Positions 1 through 8,831 of a stretch of DNA of 18,693 nt are shown in pieces; the stretch's first letter is position 1, and every line of letters begins with the position of its first letter. The DNA is taken from contig SFMO01000084.1 of assembly GCA_004554385.1 (NCBI GenBank), positions 1 through 18,693 on the forward strand. The letters are read 5' to 3'. Below the pieces are notes generated by a model. It searched no databases. It saw only the letters and a list, made by a program, of their open reading frames with translations, and was not told the DNA's origin. Made by a program: the position numbers and the translations under genes. The DNA comes from Ruminococcus flavefaciens. Its GTDB lineage: Bacteria > Bacillota > Clostridia > Oscillospirales > Ruminococcaceae.

Positions 1-192
1 CCCTTTGGAATCCCGTTCATGGGCTCGGCGTACTTATCGCGCTGTAAGCGATGTACAAATATCATTTCTTATATTATTAAGCGAGTTTACGAGCGACAAC
101 GTGGCAAGCGGTCGAGCTGGCTCAGCTCGAAATTCCGATTTATGTCAGCAACAATCCGGCACGAAAAAGGCTGCGGCAGCTCGCCGCTTTTA
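1..192. other. Left edge, no confident gene
   Basis: This stretch lies downstream of the giant surface-protein gene and is cut by the window edge. On the plus strand, frame 1 is open from base 1 to a TAA at 196-198, but its translation resembles nothing I know. On the minus strand an ATG at 65-63 opens a frame that runs off the edge with reasonable-looking codons (translation begins MIFVHRLQRDKYAEP). It has no convincing ribosome binding site, only AAGAA just upstream. An inverted repeat with 7-bp arms and a 5-nt loop sits at 112-130 and is not followed by a T-run. None of this is enough to call a gene. Confidence 0.3.
164..190 (-). terminator. Weak intrinsic terminator candidate after surface-protein gene
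   Basis: Just after the TGA of the giant surface-protein gene, the minus strand can form a GCGGC/GCCGC stem (173-187) with a 5-nt loop. Four bases (AGCC) then precede a run of five T (164-168). A-residues before the stem could pair with the T-run across a bulge. The stem is short and the T-run is displaced, so this is a plausible but weak end for the six-gene operon. Confidence 0.4.
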
Positions 193-3100
193 TCATAATA
201 ATCTCTTTTTGCGTCTTCTAATAAAGAATGCAGCCGCACCCGAAAGAAGTACAACTCCGCCGCACACGAACTTGAACCATGTTCTGTGAGCGAGAAGCCT
301 TATTGCATTTGTAGTAACGAGAACATTCTTGTAGTCATACTCTATCTCGTTGCCTGCCATATCGGTGAGTACCACCTTTATATCCTGTGAATGCTTTGCA
401 TTAGGCACAGTGAACTCAAGGTATTCATCGTTGATATATCTGGATCTTATCTCCTTGTCGTCAAGAAAGACCTTTGCTTTCTTCAGCATTATATTGTCCG
501 AAACAGACATACGTGCATCAAGTCTTTCGCCCTTGTAAGCACTGTTCTCCGAAACATTCAGCGGTATGCACAGCGGATCTGTGGTATCCACGCAGAATTC
601 GAGGTATGAATTCTTCTTTTCCGATGTGCTGACGTTGATATTTCCTGCCTCGTCCACAGAGTGTATCGATACGGTATATCTTCCGTCGTCTGCAAAATTC
701 TTTGCATAGATTATGTATTTGTACTCAGCCCACTTTTCATCACCGCCTGCAAGCTCTACCTTGAAGTCAACATTCTCCTTCAGCACATTCATTTCGGAAT
801 CCTTCGTGATATACACACTGCAGGGCTCTGAATGCTTGTTGGCATTGACCTCTGATATTACAACATCCTGTGCTCTTGATATATACCTTCCCACAAGACT
901 TCCCGTACCCTCATCAAGCATGAATGTGGAACCGTATCTGTTTACCGAGAAGCGGAAGTCCGTTTCCACCTCATTTGAGGCGTTATCCCTTGCGCTTGCC
1001 TTTATGGTATAAATATCGTCGTAATCCGACTTATCGGGTATATTATTGAACACATACTCATAGCCGTCAGAACTCTCCCTCAGCTCGCCATCAAATTCGA
1101 GAGTCTTGCCTCTGTTGGCGCCTTCAAGCCTTATATCGATGCTTTCTTTATCCAGATTTATGTCCTTGAACTGGATATGCGGTCTGATCTCCCTTTTATT
1201 ATTAGCCGCAGAAACATCGCTGACAGAGATCTTTGGTGACTGGCTGTCGATGCAGAATTCCGCATTGTAAGCCTCAAGAGTATTTCCTGCCTTGTCTCTG
1301 CCTGTGATATTGACCTTGTACTCGCCGTCCTTTTCAAATTTTACGGTGGAAACGTACTCATTGCCCGACCTTGTCCACTCAGAAGCCTTCGGGAAGTCCT
1401 CTGCGCTGTCATTGTAGGTACCTGTCATCACAACTCTTGACGGATCAAAGTTCCGGTCCGATATTCTGAATGTAGCCGTTGTCGGCTCATTGTAATAATG
1501 CTCATTTGCAATGGACTTGTCGAAGCCGATATTCATAGCAGGAGCCGTCCTGTCGATGACAAACTCTCCTGAATCGATGTCCTTTGCAGCTCTTCCGCTA
1601 AGATCTCTGAAGCTTCCTGTCAGCCTGTATGTACCGTCCTTGTCAAATGGGATCTCAGCCTGATATGTTGCGCTGTCAGTGCCCTCATCACCGCTTATGA
1701 GTTTCCAGCTCAGATTCTGTCTCACGCCGTTTACTCTTATATCGGCAAGATCCTCCGAGAAGTTTCTCTCATTTATGGTTATTACAGCTCTTCTCGCACT
1801 CTTGAATATCTGCTTGAACTCATTGTCCGCAGAACCGTTCGTATCCGTAAATGCAACATTCATAACGGGATCCGTCTTATCGATGCTGTAGCTTCTGCTG
1901 ACCGCCTTGCTGTCGCCCTGATTATTTGCGTTGTCTTCAAAGCTGATATAAATACTGTCATTGTTTGAATTCCCCGAAAGATTTATATCCCTTGATATTG
2001 CATTGACGATATTGTAGTCCCTGCTGTTTCCATCAATGCTCCAAAGCTCGCTCTCATCACCGTAGAGCTGACCGTTTTCATTCACAAAGACATCTCTGTC
2101 AGCGGCTCCGCTTTCGGAAATATGTACATGTGCTATACCCGAGAAGTTTTCATTCACTGAGATCCTTGCGTTGATGTCATCGCTGTACAGCGGAACACCT
2201 TCTATGTCCTTATAGGAGGTTTCCGGGAGCTCCAGCCTGATATTGGCATTTGCCATGTGATCGCTGCTCTTTTCCACAAGGAACATATCGGTCTCTGTCT
2301 CTTGGGACTCTCTGCCGACGCAGCTCACTGCTTTAAGCTTCATATAGCCCTTGAAGCTTTCAGGAACATCAATGCTCCAGATATCCTGATCGCCGTCCCT
2401 GCTTATAATGGGCACAACTGTGCTCTGAGTGCCGTCACTGCCCACAAGGACCGCGATGATATGATCTATGCCTGCGCTGGGACCGTTTCTGTCGGCAGTA
2501 ACACGTATTTCCGCTCTGTCCTGTACAAAGTAAACATATCCGAAGCGGTCGTCCTTAACAAGGTCAACTTCGCCTGCTTTTACACTGTCTATCCTCGGCA
2601 CAGCAAGGTCTATCCAGACCTCAGCGGAGCTTTCACTGCTTTCATTTTCCGCATAGTCAGCGGCAGTGAGCCTTATTCGTACAGCTCCATCGTCCCTTGT
2701 GAACTCTCCAAACTCGAAAACAGTCCTGTTATCCGCAGTATCGATAAGCTTTAATGTAAAGCGTTCAGCATCGGCACAAGCTCCCGCTGCAAGCTGATAC
2801 CTTCCGTTTTTCAGTCCGTCACTGCTGATACCGCTCTGAGCATCAACTCTGACGCTGCGCTTTTCACCGTTTATGTCAAGTTTCAGTTCCTTTATGCCGG
2901 AGCATACCTCAGGATTCGGATCCTCTGCGTACACTGCTATCCTTACATCGGAATAGTCCCTGTACCATGACCTGCCGCCGTCCCTTTCCGAGCTGCAGCG
3001 CCTGCTGCTGTCGGAAGCGTCCTTCAGCTCACATACGGGAGCAGTATCGTCTATCATAACATAGTATCCGCCGTACTTGCTGTCACTGCTCTTCATGACC

Positions 3101-5766
3101 GCACTGTTTCCCATGTTGTCATCGGCATAAATGCTGACAAAGGACTTGATATTCCTGCCGCTGGTAACGTCGCTGCCAACATTGAAAACGTATTTCCCGT
3201 CCTGCCATGTCATATCCGCAGCTTCACTGCTGTCATCACCGAAGTATATCTTTACACTGCCGACTCCCGAGCCGTCAGCTGAAGCCTCCATATCGCGGAT
3301 AACGGCACTTATCACGCTTCCTGCCCTGAGAACATGTATCTCGGCATTGTCGGCACCTGTTATGACCTCGTCATTTTCAATGCTTATCCTGTCGCCCTCA
3401 GCAACAGGCGGAGCTCCGTCTATCCTTACCTTCACATATTTCCTGTCAGAGGGATCCCAGCTTGAATTATTGCTGTCATCAAAAGCAAAGACCGCAAGAT
3501 CCTCGACTATGATCCTGTCCGCATATCCCTGCTCAGCCTTTACAGTAACGCTGAATTTTCCCGAATCCTTATCATACGTGAGAACAGGAGCGCAGTTTGA
3601 GGTCCTGACAGGAGTGCTCTGCGCATCACTGTAAGCCTTTATGACCTTGACATATCCGTCACGCTCAGCCTTCAGTGCCTTTATCTTCTCGGTATCGGGT
3701 TCTTCCTTCTCCTCTTCTGCCGTGATCTTAGCGTTATAGTATTTATTGAAGTCCTCCATGAGGACCTCAGAGCCCTCTCTGAGAAGCTGACGGTAATAGC
3801 CGTCATAATTGAGCTGACCGCTGTATCTGCTGTTGATCTCTGACAGATCAACGCCCGAAAGCACCGATACAGCCTTAGCATACTTCTGCCTCATGTCGGG
3901 AGTTTCAACATATCCCTTTATCTTCAAAGTATCGCCCCAGCCATTTTCAGGTCTGTCAAATCTGTAGTCTCCCACAACCACAGAAGCGATCTCGCTGCTG
4001 TACTGTGTTTCCTTGTTTATGTAGTTCTTGTAAATATCGGCTATCTCACCCTCATCGAAGGTAAGGTCACCGCTTTCCTCCACAGGGGATTCCTCAAGAT
4101 CGGTTATATTCATTGAGAAAGACATACCGTCCCTGCCAACCCATTCACCTGTATCGCCGCCTTCAAGCTCTACCACAGGCGCTGTTTTGTCAATGTAGAA
4201 GCAGATCACGCTTTCAAGACCATCTCTTACGCTGCCTTCGCTGTCCTTGCTGATGATATTTCTTATGATATACAGCGCCGACTCTTCGCTATCTGTAACA
4301 GTTTCGGTAATCTCTCTTGACGACTCGCCGACAGCGAACTTTCTGTGAGACAGCTCGGTATCATTTCCTCTGCGCAGCACGTCATAGAACAAGGTACTTC
4401 CGTCAAACAGAGAGGTAAAGTCCATAAGCTCCTGCTGTGCGTCCGTTGTGCGGATAGTGTAGCAGTTCTGATTTCTCTCGTACATACCGCCGTCGGGCTC
4501 AAAAACATATCTGTTATCACTGTCCGCAAGCTTTTTGTATACCAGAGTTATATTTGATTTATCCAGTGAATATGGTATTTCAAGAATGCCGTCGCCATCG
4601 GTGATAGCGTCGTAGACACCGCTGAATCCCGATACAGTATTATTGGCGTAGATGTAGCCGCTGAGGCAGTATCCCTCTCCTGCAAGATAGGGCACCTTTA
4701 TGCAGTATCCTGTATCATCTTCCTTTTTTTCTACGGATACCCTGTAATTCTTTGAGAGTTCGTCATTGCCCGTGCCGAAAGATGAATAAGCGTTGACAGC
4801 TTTGTCAACACCTCTGATAAGGAATTCCGCACCGCTGACGTATCTGAATTCACTTTGCTCGATCAGCCCGGAGCAGCTGAACTTTTCATCAGAAATTTCA
4901 ATATACTTGTCAGTATCGCCGCTGGAAACATACAGTGCCTGTTTACCCTTTGCTTCAAGTGACAGTCTGCTGATGTCCTTCCACTTAAACTCTCTGTCGG
5001 TGGTTGACTGACCGTCAAATCTGACATCGAAAACGCCGTATGCCAGTCTCAGAGAGAACTTTCTCGCCGAAACAGAATGACGAGCCTCATTGATGATAAG
5101 CTCATAGCCATCATCACTTGAGCTTTCCTTTCTTATCCTGACAACATCATCAACAGCAATGCTTAGAGGTGCTGTGCCACCATCGATGACATAGCAGTCA
5201 GAGGGCTCTATATCAAGGTACGCTCCGCTTTTGCAGAAGCCATCGCTGAGCTCATGGGTATCGTCGCCCTCTCTGCACCTTACCGTTATCTTATCATCGC
5301 TGCTGCCGCCCTCCACCCTGTAATAGGTGTCATAGACCATATCGCTGTCATTCCCGGAAGTCAGCACAAACTTCTCATTGCTGTCATCGCTGAAAATATC
5401 ATTCCTGTTTACAGTATGCCTTACGTTGACAGTAACGCTTCCCGAGCCTGTTTCGGCATTGAAGGTGTGCGATACATCATCGGTATTGAATATCTTCCTT
5501 ACGATGTCCATGAACATAGCATCATCAAGGTCAATGCCATTTATGGTTATGCTGTACGTTGAACCCTCATTTTCTTCATTGCTGTTTCTGTCAGGCGGAG
5601 GCGGAGGACCGCCAAAATCAGGAGCGCCCGCATTCGGCCTTACACTCATTACAGCCGAAGCCGCACCTGCACTTATACGCGGTACGCTGTAAGCTGAATT
5701 TGCAACAAAAGCAAGTGCAGCCACAAAAGCCAGCTTTCTTTTAAGATCAAATTTACCGTTATTCAC
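193..5766 (-). CDS. Giant Ig-repeat surface protein with C-terminal membrane anchor
   Basis: The product is a predicted 1857-residue secreted, membrane-anchored protein. I chose the GTG start at 5766 because AGGAGG lies 9 nt upstream (5776-5781) and the GTG overlaps the TGA of the preceding gene (GTGA). An in-frame ATG at 5799 would overlap that gene further and has no such site. A lysine-rich N-terminus and a hydrophobic stretch (about 7-28) form a signal peptide, followed by a five-proline patch near residue 55. Ig-like repeat units end in variants of [IV]D-x-[TS]-x-P at about residues 523, 782, 905, 1050, 1295, 1405, 1509 and 1727, typical of bacterial Ig-like (Big_3-type) domains. A charged, probably coiled-coil segment lies around 650-720. 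A membrane helix and RRRKKR tail end the protein. No LPXTG motif, dockerin or catalytic domain is recognisable. It is last in the kinase/FHA operon. Adhesion or a structural stalk is inferred; the exact function is unknown. Confidence 0.85.
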   Translation of the reverse strand: MNNGKFDLKRKLAFVAALAFVANSAYSVPRISAGAASAVMSVRPNAGAPDFGGPPPPPDRNSNEENEGSTYSITINGIDLDDAMFMDIVRKIFNTDDVSHTFNAETGSGSVTVNVRHTVNRNDIFSDDSNEKFVLTSGNDSDMVYDTYYRVEGGSSDDKITVRCREGDDTHELSDGFCKSGAYLDIEPSDCYVIDGGTAPLSIAVDDVVRIRKESSSDDGYELIINEARHSVSARKFSLRLAYGVFDVRFDGQSTTDREFKWKDISRLSLEAKGKQALYVSSGDTDKYIEISDEKFSCSGLIEQSEFRYVSGAEFLIRGVDKAVNAYSSFGTGNDELSKNYRVSVEKKEDDTGYCIKVPYLAGEGYCLSGYIYANNTVSGFSGVYDAITDGDGILEIPYSLDKSNITLVYKKLADSDNRYVFEPDGGMYERNQNCYTIRTTDAQQELMDFTSLFDGSTLFYDVLRRGNDTELSHRKFAVGESSREITETVTDSEESALYIIRNIISKDSEGSVRDGLESVICFYIDKTAPVVELEGGDTGEWVGRDGMSFSMNITDLEESPVEESGDLTFDEGEIADIYKNYINKETQYSSEIASVVVGDYRFDRPENGWGDTLKIKGYVETPDMRQKYAKAVSVLSGVDLSEINSRYSGQLNYDGYYRQLLREGSEVLMEDFNKYYNAKITAEEEKEEPDTEKIKALKAERDGYVKVIKAYSDAQSTPVRTSNCAPVLTYDKDSGKFSVTVKAEQGYADRIIVEDLAVFAFDDSNNSSWDPSDRKYVKVRIDGAPPVAEGDRISIENDEVITGADNAEIHVLRAGSVISAVIRDMEASADGSGVGSVKIYFGDDSSEAADMTWQDGKYVFNVGSDVTSGRNIKSFVSIYADDNMGNSAVMKSSDSKYGGYYVMIDDTAPVCELKDASDSSRRCSSERDGGRSWYRDYSDVRIAVYAEDPNPEVCSGIKELKLDINGEKRSVRVDAQSGISSDGLKNGRYQLAAGACADAERFTLKLIDTADNRTVFEFGEFTRDDGAVRIRLTAADYAENESSESSAEVWIDLAVPRIDSVKAGEVDLVKDDRFGYVYFVQDRAEIRVTADRNGPSAGIDHIIAVLVGSDGTQSTVVPIISRDGDQDIWSIDVPESFKGYMKLKAVSCVGRESQETETDMFLVEKSSDHMANANIRLELPETSYKDIEGVPLYSDDINARISVNENFSGIAHVHISESGAADRDVFVNENGQLYGDESELWSIDGNSRDYNIVNAISRDINLSGNSNNDSIYISFEDNANNQGDSKAVSRSYSIDKTDPVMNVAFTDTNGSADNEFKQIFKSARRAVITINERNFSEDLADIRVNGVRQNLSWKLISGDEGTDSATYQAEIPFDKDGTYRLTGSFRDLSGRAAKDIDSGEFVIDRTAPAMNIGFDKSIANEHYYNEPTTATFRISDRNFDPSRVVMTGTYNDSAEDFPKASEWTRSGNEYVSTVKFEKDGEYKVNITGRDKAGNTLEAYNAEFCIDSQSPKISVSDVSAANNKREIRPHIQFKDINLDKESIDIRLEGANRGKTLEFDGELRESSDGYEYVFNNIPDKSDYDDIYTIKASARDNASNEVETDFRFSVNRYGSTFMLDEGTGSLVGRYISRAQDVVISEVNANKHSEPCSVYITKDSEMNVLKENVDFKVELAGGDEKWAEYKYIIYAKNFADDGRYTVSIHSVDEAGNINVSTSEKKNSYLEFCVDTTDPLCIPLNVSENSAYKGERLDARMSVSDNIMLKKAKVFLDDKEIRSRYINDEYLEFTVPNAKHSQDIKVVLTDMAGNEIEYDYKNVLVTTNAIRLLAHRTWFKFVCGGVVLLSGAAAFFIRRRKKRLL

Positions 5767-6710
5767 TTTGACCTTCCTCCTTTTCTTACAATAAAACAAG
5801 CTGTTCCCAGAGCGATGACTGTTGCAATGATAACAGGGATCAGCAGACCATTTCTTTTATGCTTTGCGTCACTTTCAGCCGCTTTTGCAGTCTCAGCAGC
5901 CGAAGTCACTGTATCTGAAGAAGTAACCCTTACCGATGTGCTGACTGAAACAGCAGTTGAAGTCACAGTTGAGGCAACCGTTGTTTTTTTAGTTGTTGAA
6001 GCGGTTGAGGTGGTAGTTACGCTTACAGAAGTAACAGCAGCCGTGATCGCAGTCTCATTTCCGCCGCTGTTTTCCTGCACGGGAACGGAATAGTCCTCAT
6101 CGGAAGCACCGTTTCTGTCCGAATTGCCGTCATAATGGGGCGGAGCCTGCTCGCTGCCTCCTCCGCCTACGGTAATGCTTCCGCTTACCGGCTCTGCAAA
6201 GCACTCAGAGCCGAACCACGCATCAAAGCTGTTGTAGGTGAGCAGTATATCATCTCCCGGAAAGGGATATACTGAAATTTCGTAAACTCCGTCGGGAATA
6301 TCCTCGGGAAGATACACTCTCGCAAAGCCTATCTCACCGTCTTCGGTAAAGCGTTTTTTCGTCTGTGTGACGAATTTTGCCTCTACGGTATTCTCCATAT
6401 CCTCATACTCAGTGATATGGACTCCCGACATTTCGGGGGCTCTTGTGCCGGCCTCATGGTCATCATCAAAGCTGAGCCTGCTGTCCAGCTTTATCAGCAC
6501 ATCTACCGAGACAAAGCCGCTGTTGCCGCTGATACAAACAGGCACCTCCACCAGCTTTCCGCCGCTGAGGTCAGCCCTTTCCACTTGTATATCACCTGCT
6601 GAAAGCACCAATCCCGACGGTGCTTCATATTCCCCTTCAGCAAAGGCAGCTCCCACAGGAGCAAGGGCAAGTACAGCGGCTGTACAGCCCGAAACAACGC
6701 ATTTTATCAT
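5763..6710 (-). CDS. Membrane-anchored cohesin-like protein
   Basis: The product has 315 residues. A signal peptide (1-24, ending AFA) is followed by a single beta-rich domain (about 33-182). It has the pattern of cohesin and related carbohydrate-binding-like folds: an initial V-x-V strand, VEVPVCISGN, a second strand ending in a leucine-rich turn, a late GEIGFARVYL strand, and a closing GSITV strand. A Gly run and a Ser/Thr/Val-rich linker (about 185-285) then lead to one membrane helix (about 288-308) and a short basic tail. A linker plus C-terminal anchor is typical of surface scaffold or anchoring proteins in cellulosome-forming ruminococci. The ATG at 6710 overlaps the upstream TGA (ATGA) and has GGGAGA upstream; the end overlaps the next start (GTGA). 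Both overlaps suggest translational coupling. Cohesin assignment is by strand pattern only; another Ig-like fold is possible. Confidence 0.78.
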   Translation of the reverse strand: MIKCVVSGCTAAVLALAPVGAAFAEGEYEAPSGLVLSAGDIQVERADLSGGKLVEVPVCISGNSGFVSVDVLIKLDSRLSFDDDHEAGTRAPEMSGVHITEYEDMENTVEAKFVTQTKKRFTEDGEIGFARVYLPEDIPDGVYEISVYPFPGDDILLTYNSFDAWFGSECFAEPVSGSITVGGGGSEQAPPHYDGNSDRNGASDEDYSVPVQENSGGNETAITAAVTSVSVTTTSTASTTKKTTVASTVTSTAVSVSTSVRVTSSDTVTSAAETAKAAESDAKHKRNGLLIPVIIATVIALGTACFIVRKGGRSK

Positions 6711-7096
6711 TTTCTTCTCCCGTTGTCTATTACATCTACATCTGCATTTATTACTACGATATTGCTTGTGACGATGAATTTTTCCTCATCGTCCTTCTTT
6801 CTGACCACCACTGTTCCGTCACTGCTTTCCTCCTTTTTCGGAGCGACTACCACAGTCCACGGACCTTCTGCATCTGCGTCAGCCTCTGAGCTCAGCTCCT
6901 CCTCCGCATCTATCATGGTGCGGGTAAAAGAGCCCTGAGCCCTGACAGGCTCGGGAGAGAGCTTTCTTTCCTTCATGTCCGAAATAAGATTAGAAATTAC
7001 CCTGTATCTTATGGTAAGGAAGAGTGCGGCTATGAAAAGAACTATGCCAATGCCCAGGAAAATCTCCGATAATACCTGCCATTCAAATGAATCCAT
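6707..7096 (-). CDS. Small single-pass membrane protein with charged cytoplasmic tail
   Basis: The product has 129 residues: one hydrophobic helix near the N-terminus (about 10-30), followed by basic residues that predict an intracellular C-terminus. The tail of about 95 residues is rich in Glu, Asp and Lys. It carries threonines in FHA-type contexts: TMID (a T-x-x-D pattern), plus two TVVV motifs encoded at 6845-6856 and 6803-6814 and each followed by basic residues. AGGAGGTG precedes the ATG. The gene starts 15 nt after the kinase gene and overlaps the cohesin-like gene by 4 nt. I recognise no named family. Its place between the kinase and the surface genes and its threonine motifs suggest a membrane adaptor or substrate of the kinase/FHA pair. 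That role is inferred. Confidence 0.8.
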   Translation of the reverse strand: MDSFEWQVLSEIFLGIGIVLFIAALFLTIRYRVISNLISDMKERKLSPEPVRAQGSFTRTMIDAEEELSSEADADAEGPWTVVVAPKKEESSDGTVVVRKKDDEEKFIVTSNIVVINADVDVIDNGRRK

Positions 7097-7111
7097 TCCG
7101 CACCTCCTGTC

Positions 7112-8815
7112 TTACTCAGAGCCTTCAATGCTCTGTATTATCATATCGTATGAACCGAGTATATACTCCTTCGCGTCGGCGGCAGTACCGCCCTGAGGGT
7201 TTATCCTCTCGGTCTTTTCCTTTATATCGCTGATGAATTTTTTCTGCTCGGCAAAGCTGATGCCTGCCTTTCTGAATTCGTTTATATTGGTGTACTCCAG
7301 ATTGACCAGAGTCTTGTATGTCTCAAGAACGATTATATCAGAATCGGCATTTTCAGTCTCCACCAACTCTCCCAGCTCATTCATGCTTTTCCAGAGGTCA
7401 GCGGATATATCACTGCCCAAAAGCTCATTCTCTCTCTTCTGGCTCTGTGAATAGAAGTCGCCTATAGCGCAGTAAACACGGGCTATCTGATACTTTCTCG
7501 GATATTTCTCCATAAAGTTTGCAGTCTGAGCCTGCCTGAACCACTTCACAGCAGCTATCTTGCCTGATATGCCTGTATTTCCGTTCTGAATATCGCTGTC
7601 GCTGCTGCCGTAGAAGTAATAATACCAGTAGAGTATACCGAGCTCAAAGGAAACATTTTCATATTCTGGCGCTTTTTCGAGCTGATTGACATTGGCATTC
7701 ATCAGCCTCAGTATCTGCTCTACCTCATCGGCTTTGAACACCTGATCGTTCTTGTAAAGCTCGATGAGCTTCAGATAAGCGTCGGAATAGCCGCCGTCAG
7801 CATTGATGACCTCCTCAAAGGCTTCGGCTCTCTCTGCATATTCATTGGAGCTCTCCGCACGTTCAAGGAGTATATTGAAGTCCTCGCTCCTGCTCTTGTG
7901 TGCCATTATCCCTGCAAAAAGTGATATTCCCAGAGACAGTGCGGCAAGACCTGCCAGAATGCCGGTAACCCTTATGTAGGTATGGTTCTCAGCTCTGTCA
8001 AGGTCAGCATAGAGCTCGTCACAGGAGCGGTAGCGCTTGTTCTTGTCATCGTGAACACACTTGCGTATTATGCGGACAAGTCCTGCATTGGTGCCCTTGT
8101 CGAACACGAAACGCTCCGCAGAGCTTACGAGCTTGCCGTTGACAGCAACATTCATGGGCTTTCTGCCTGTTATCATATGAAACAGGGTAGCACCGATGTT
8201 AAAAATATCTGTCTTTTCGTCAAGCTCCTCCTTGCGGAACTGCTCGGGAGCGGCATAGGCAGGGGTATATGCAAAGGTACCCTCACGCCGTTCTATTACC
8301 GAGCCGAAATCTATGAACTTCAGCTTTCCGAACTTATCCTGCTTCTTTGAGTTTTCAAAGTCCTCCTCCGTCCTTACAACCATAATGTTGTCAGGCTTCA
8401 TATCGCTGTGTATCATTCCGCACTTATGTATGAACGACATCACCGAGCATATATCCTTTGCGTACTTCAGCACCATATTGTGCCTGAAGGGATAGTAGGC
8501 AAGGAGCTTTTCCATAGAGACTCCATCGATATAGTCCTGAACGATATAAAGTGCGTCGGGCTTGTTGTCGATTATCTCGATAATATTCGGAAAGAAGGAA
8601 TTCTTCACATCCTTTTCGCAGAATTCCTTGATAAGCAGTGATTCCTGCCTTGCATTATATGCGTCCGTGCCGTTGGTCTTCTTGACCTCCTTCACAGCTC
8701 TCTGGGCGTTGTTGGCTTTCAGGTCAAGGGCACGGTACACCACTGACGTACCGCCTTTTCCGGCAATATTTACGATCTTGTACCTGTTTTCAAGGACAAA
8801 GCCTTCGTTGAGCAA
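7112..8815 (-). CDS. Transmembrane Ser/Thr protein kinase with extracytoplasmic helical repeats
   Basis: The product has 567 residues. The kinase domain (about 12-275) shows the glycine loop GKGGTS (19-24), ATP-binding Lys42, catalytic loop HSDMKPDN (136-143), DFG (169-171) and APE (189-191). The catalytic loop has HSD instead of HRD. A membrane helix follows (about 280-303). The outer region (about 305-567) is all-helical, with aromatic-rich TPR-like segments in place of the PASTA repeats of PknB/PrkC kinases. The start is TTG: GAGGAG lies 6 nt upstream at 8822-8827, and the glycine loop falls at the normal distance. It lies 16 nt after the PP2C gene, the usual kinase/phosphatase pairing. 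All ATP- and metal-binding residues are present, so it should be active. The ligand sensed by the outer domain is unknown. Confidence 0.93.
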   Translation of the reverse strand: MLNEGFVLENRYKIVNIAGKGGTSVVYRALDLKANNAQRAVKEVKKTNGTDAYNARQESLLIKEFCEKDVKNSFFPNIIEIIDNKPDALYIVQDYIDGVSMEKLLAYYPFRHNMVLKYAKDICSVMSFIHKCGMIHSDMKPDNIMVVRTEEDFENSKKQDKFGKLKFIDFGSVIERREGTFAYTPAYAAPEQFRKEELDEKTDIFNIGATLFHMITGRKPMNVAVNGKLVSSAERFVFDKGTNAGLVRIIRKCVHDDKNKRYRSCDELYADLDRAENHTYIRVTGILAGLAALSLGISLFAGIMAHKSRSEDFNILLERAESSNEYAERAEAFEEVINADGGYSDAYLKLIELYKNDQVFKADEVEQILRLMNANVNQLEKAPEYENVSFELGILYWYYYFYGSSDSDIQNGNTGISGKIAAVKWFRQAQTANFMEKYPRKYQIARVYCAIGDFYSQSQKRENELLGSDISADLWKSMNELGELVETENADSDIIVLETYKTLVNLEYTNINEFRKAGISFAEQKKFISDIKEKTERINPQGGTAADAKEYILGSYDMIIQSIEGSE

Positions 8816-8831
8816 ACCTATCTCCTCGCTT

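Noticed and set aside
1..60. tRNA-like GTTC near the left edge
   Set aside because: No complete cloverleaf or matching acceptor stem can be drawn.
2257..3634. Long plus-strand open frames opposite the giant surface-protein gene
   Set aside because: They lie entirely antisense to a continuous 1857-codon gene with signal peptide, repeats and anchor, and lack ribosome binding sites or family resemblance.
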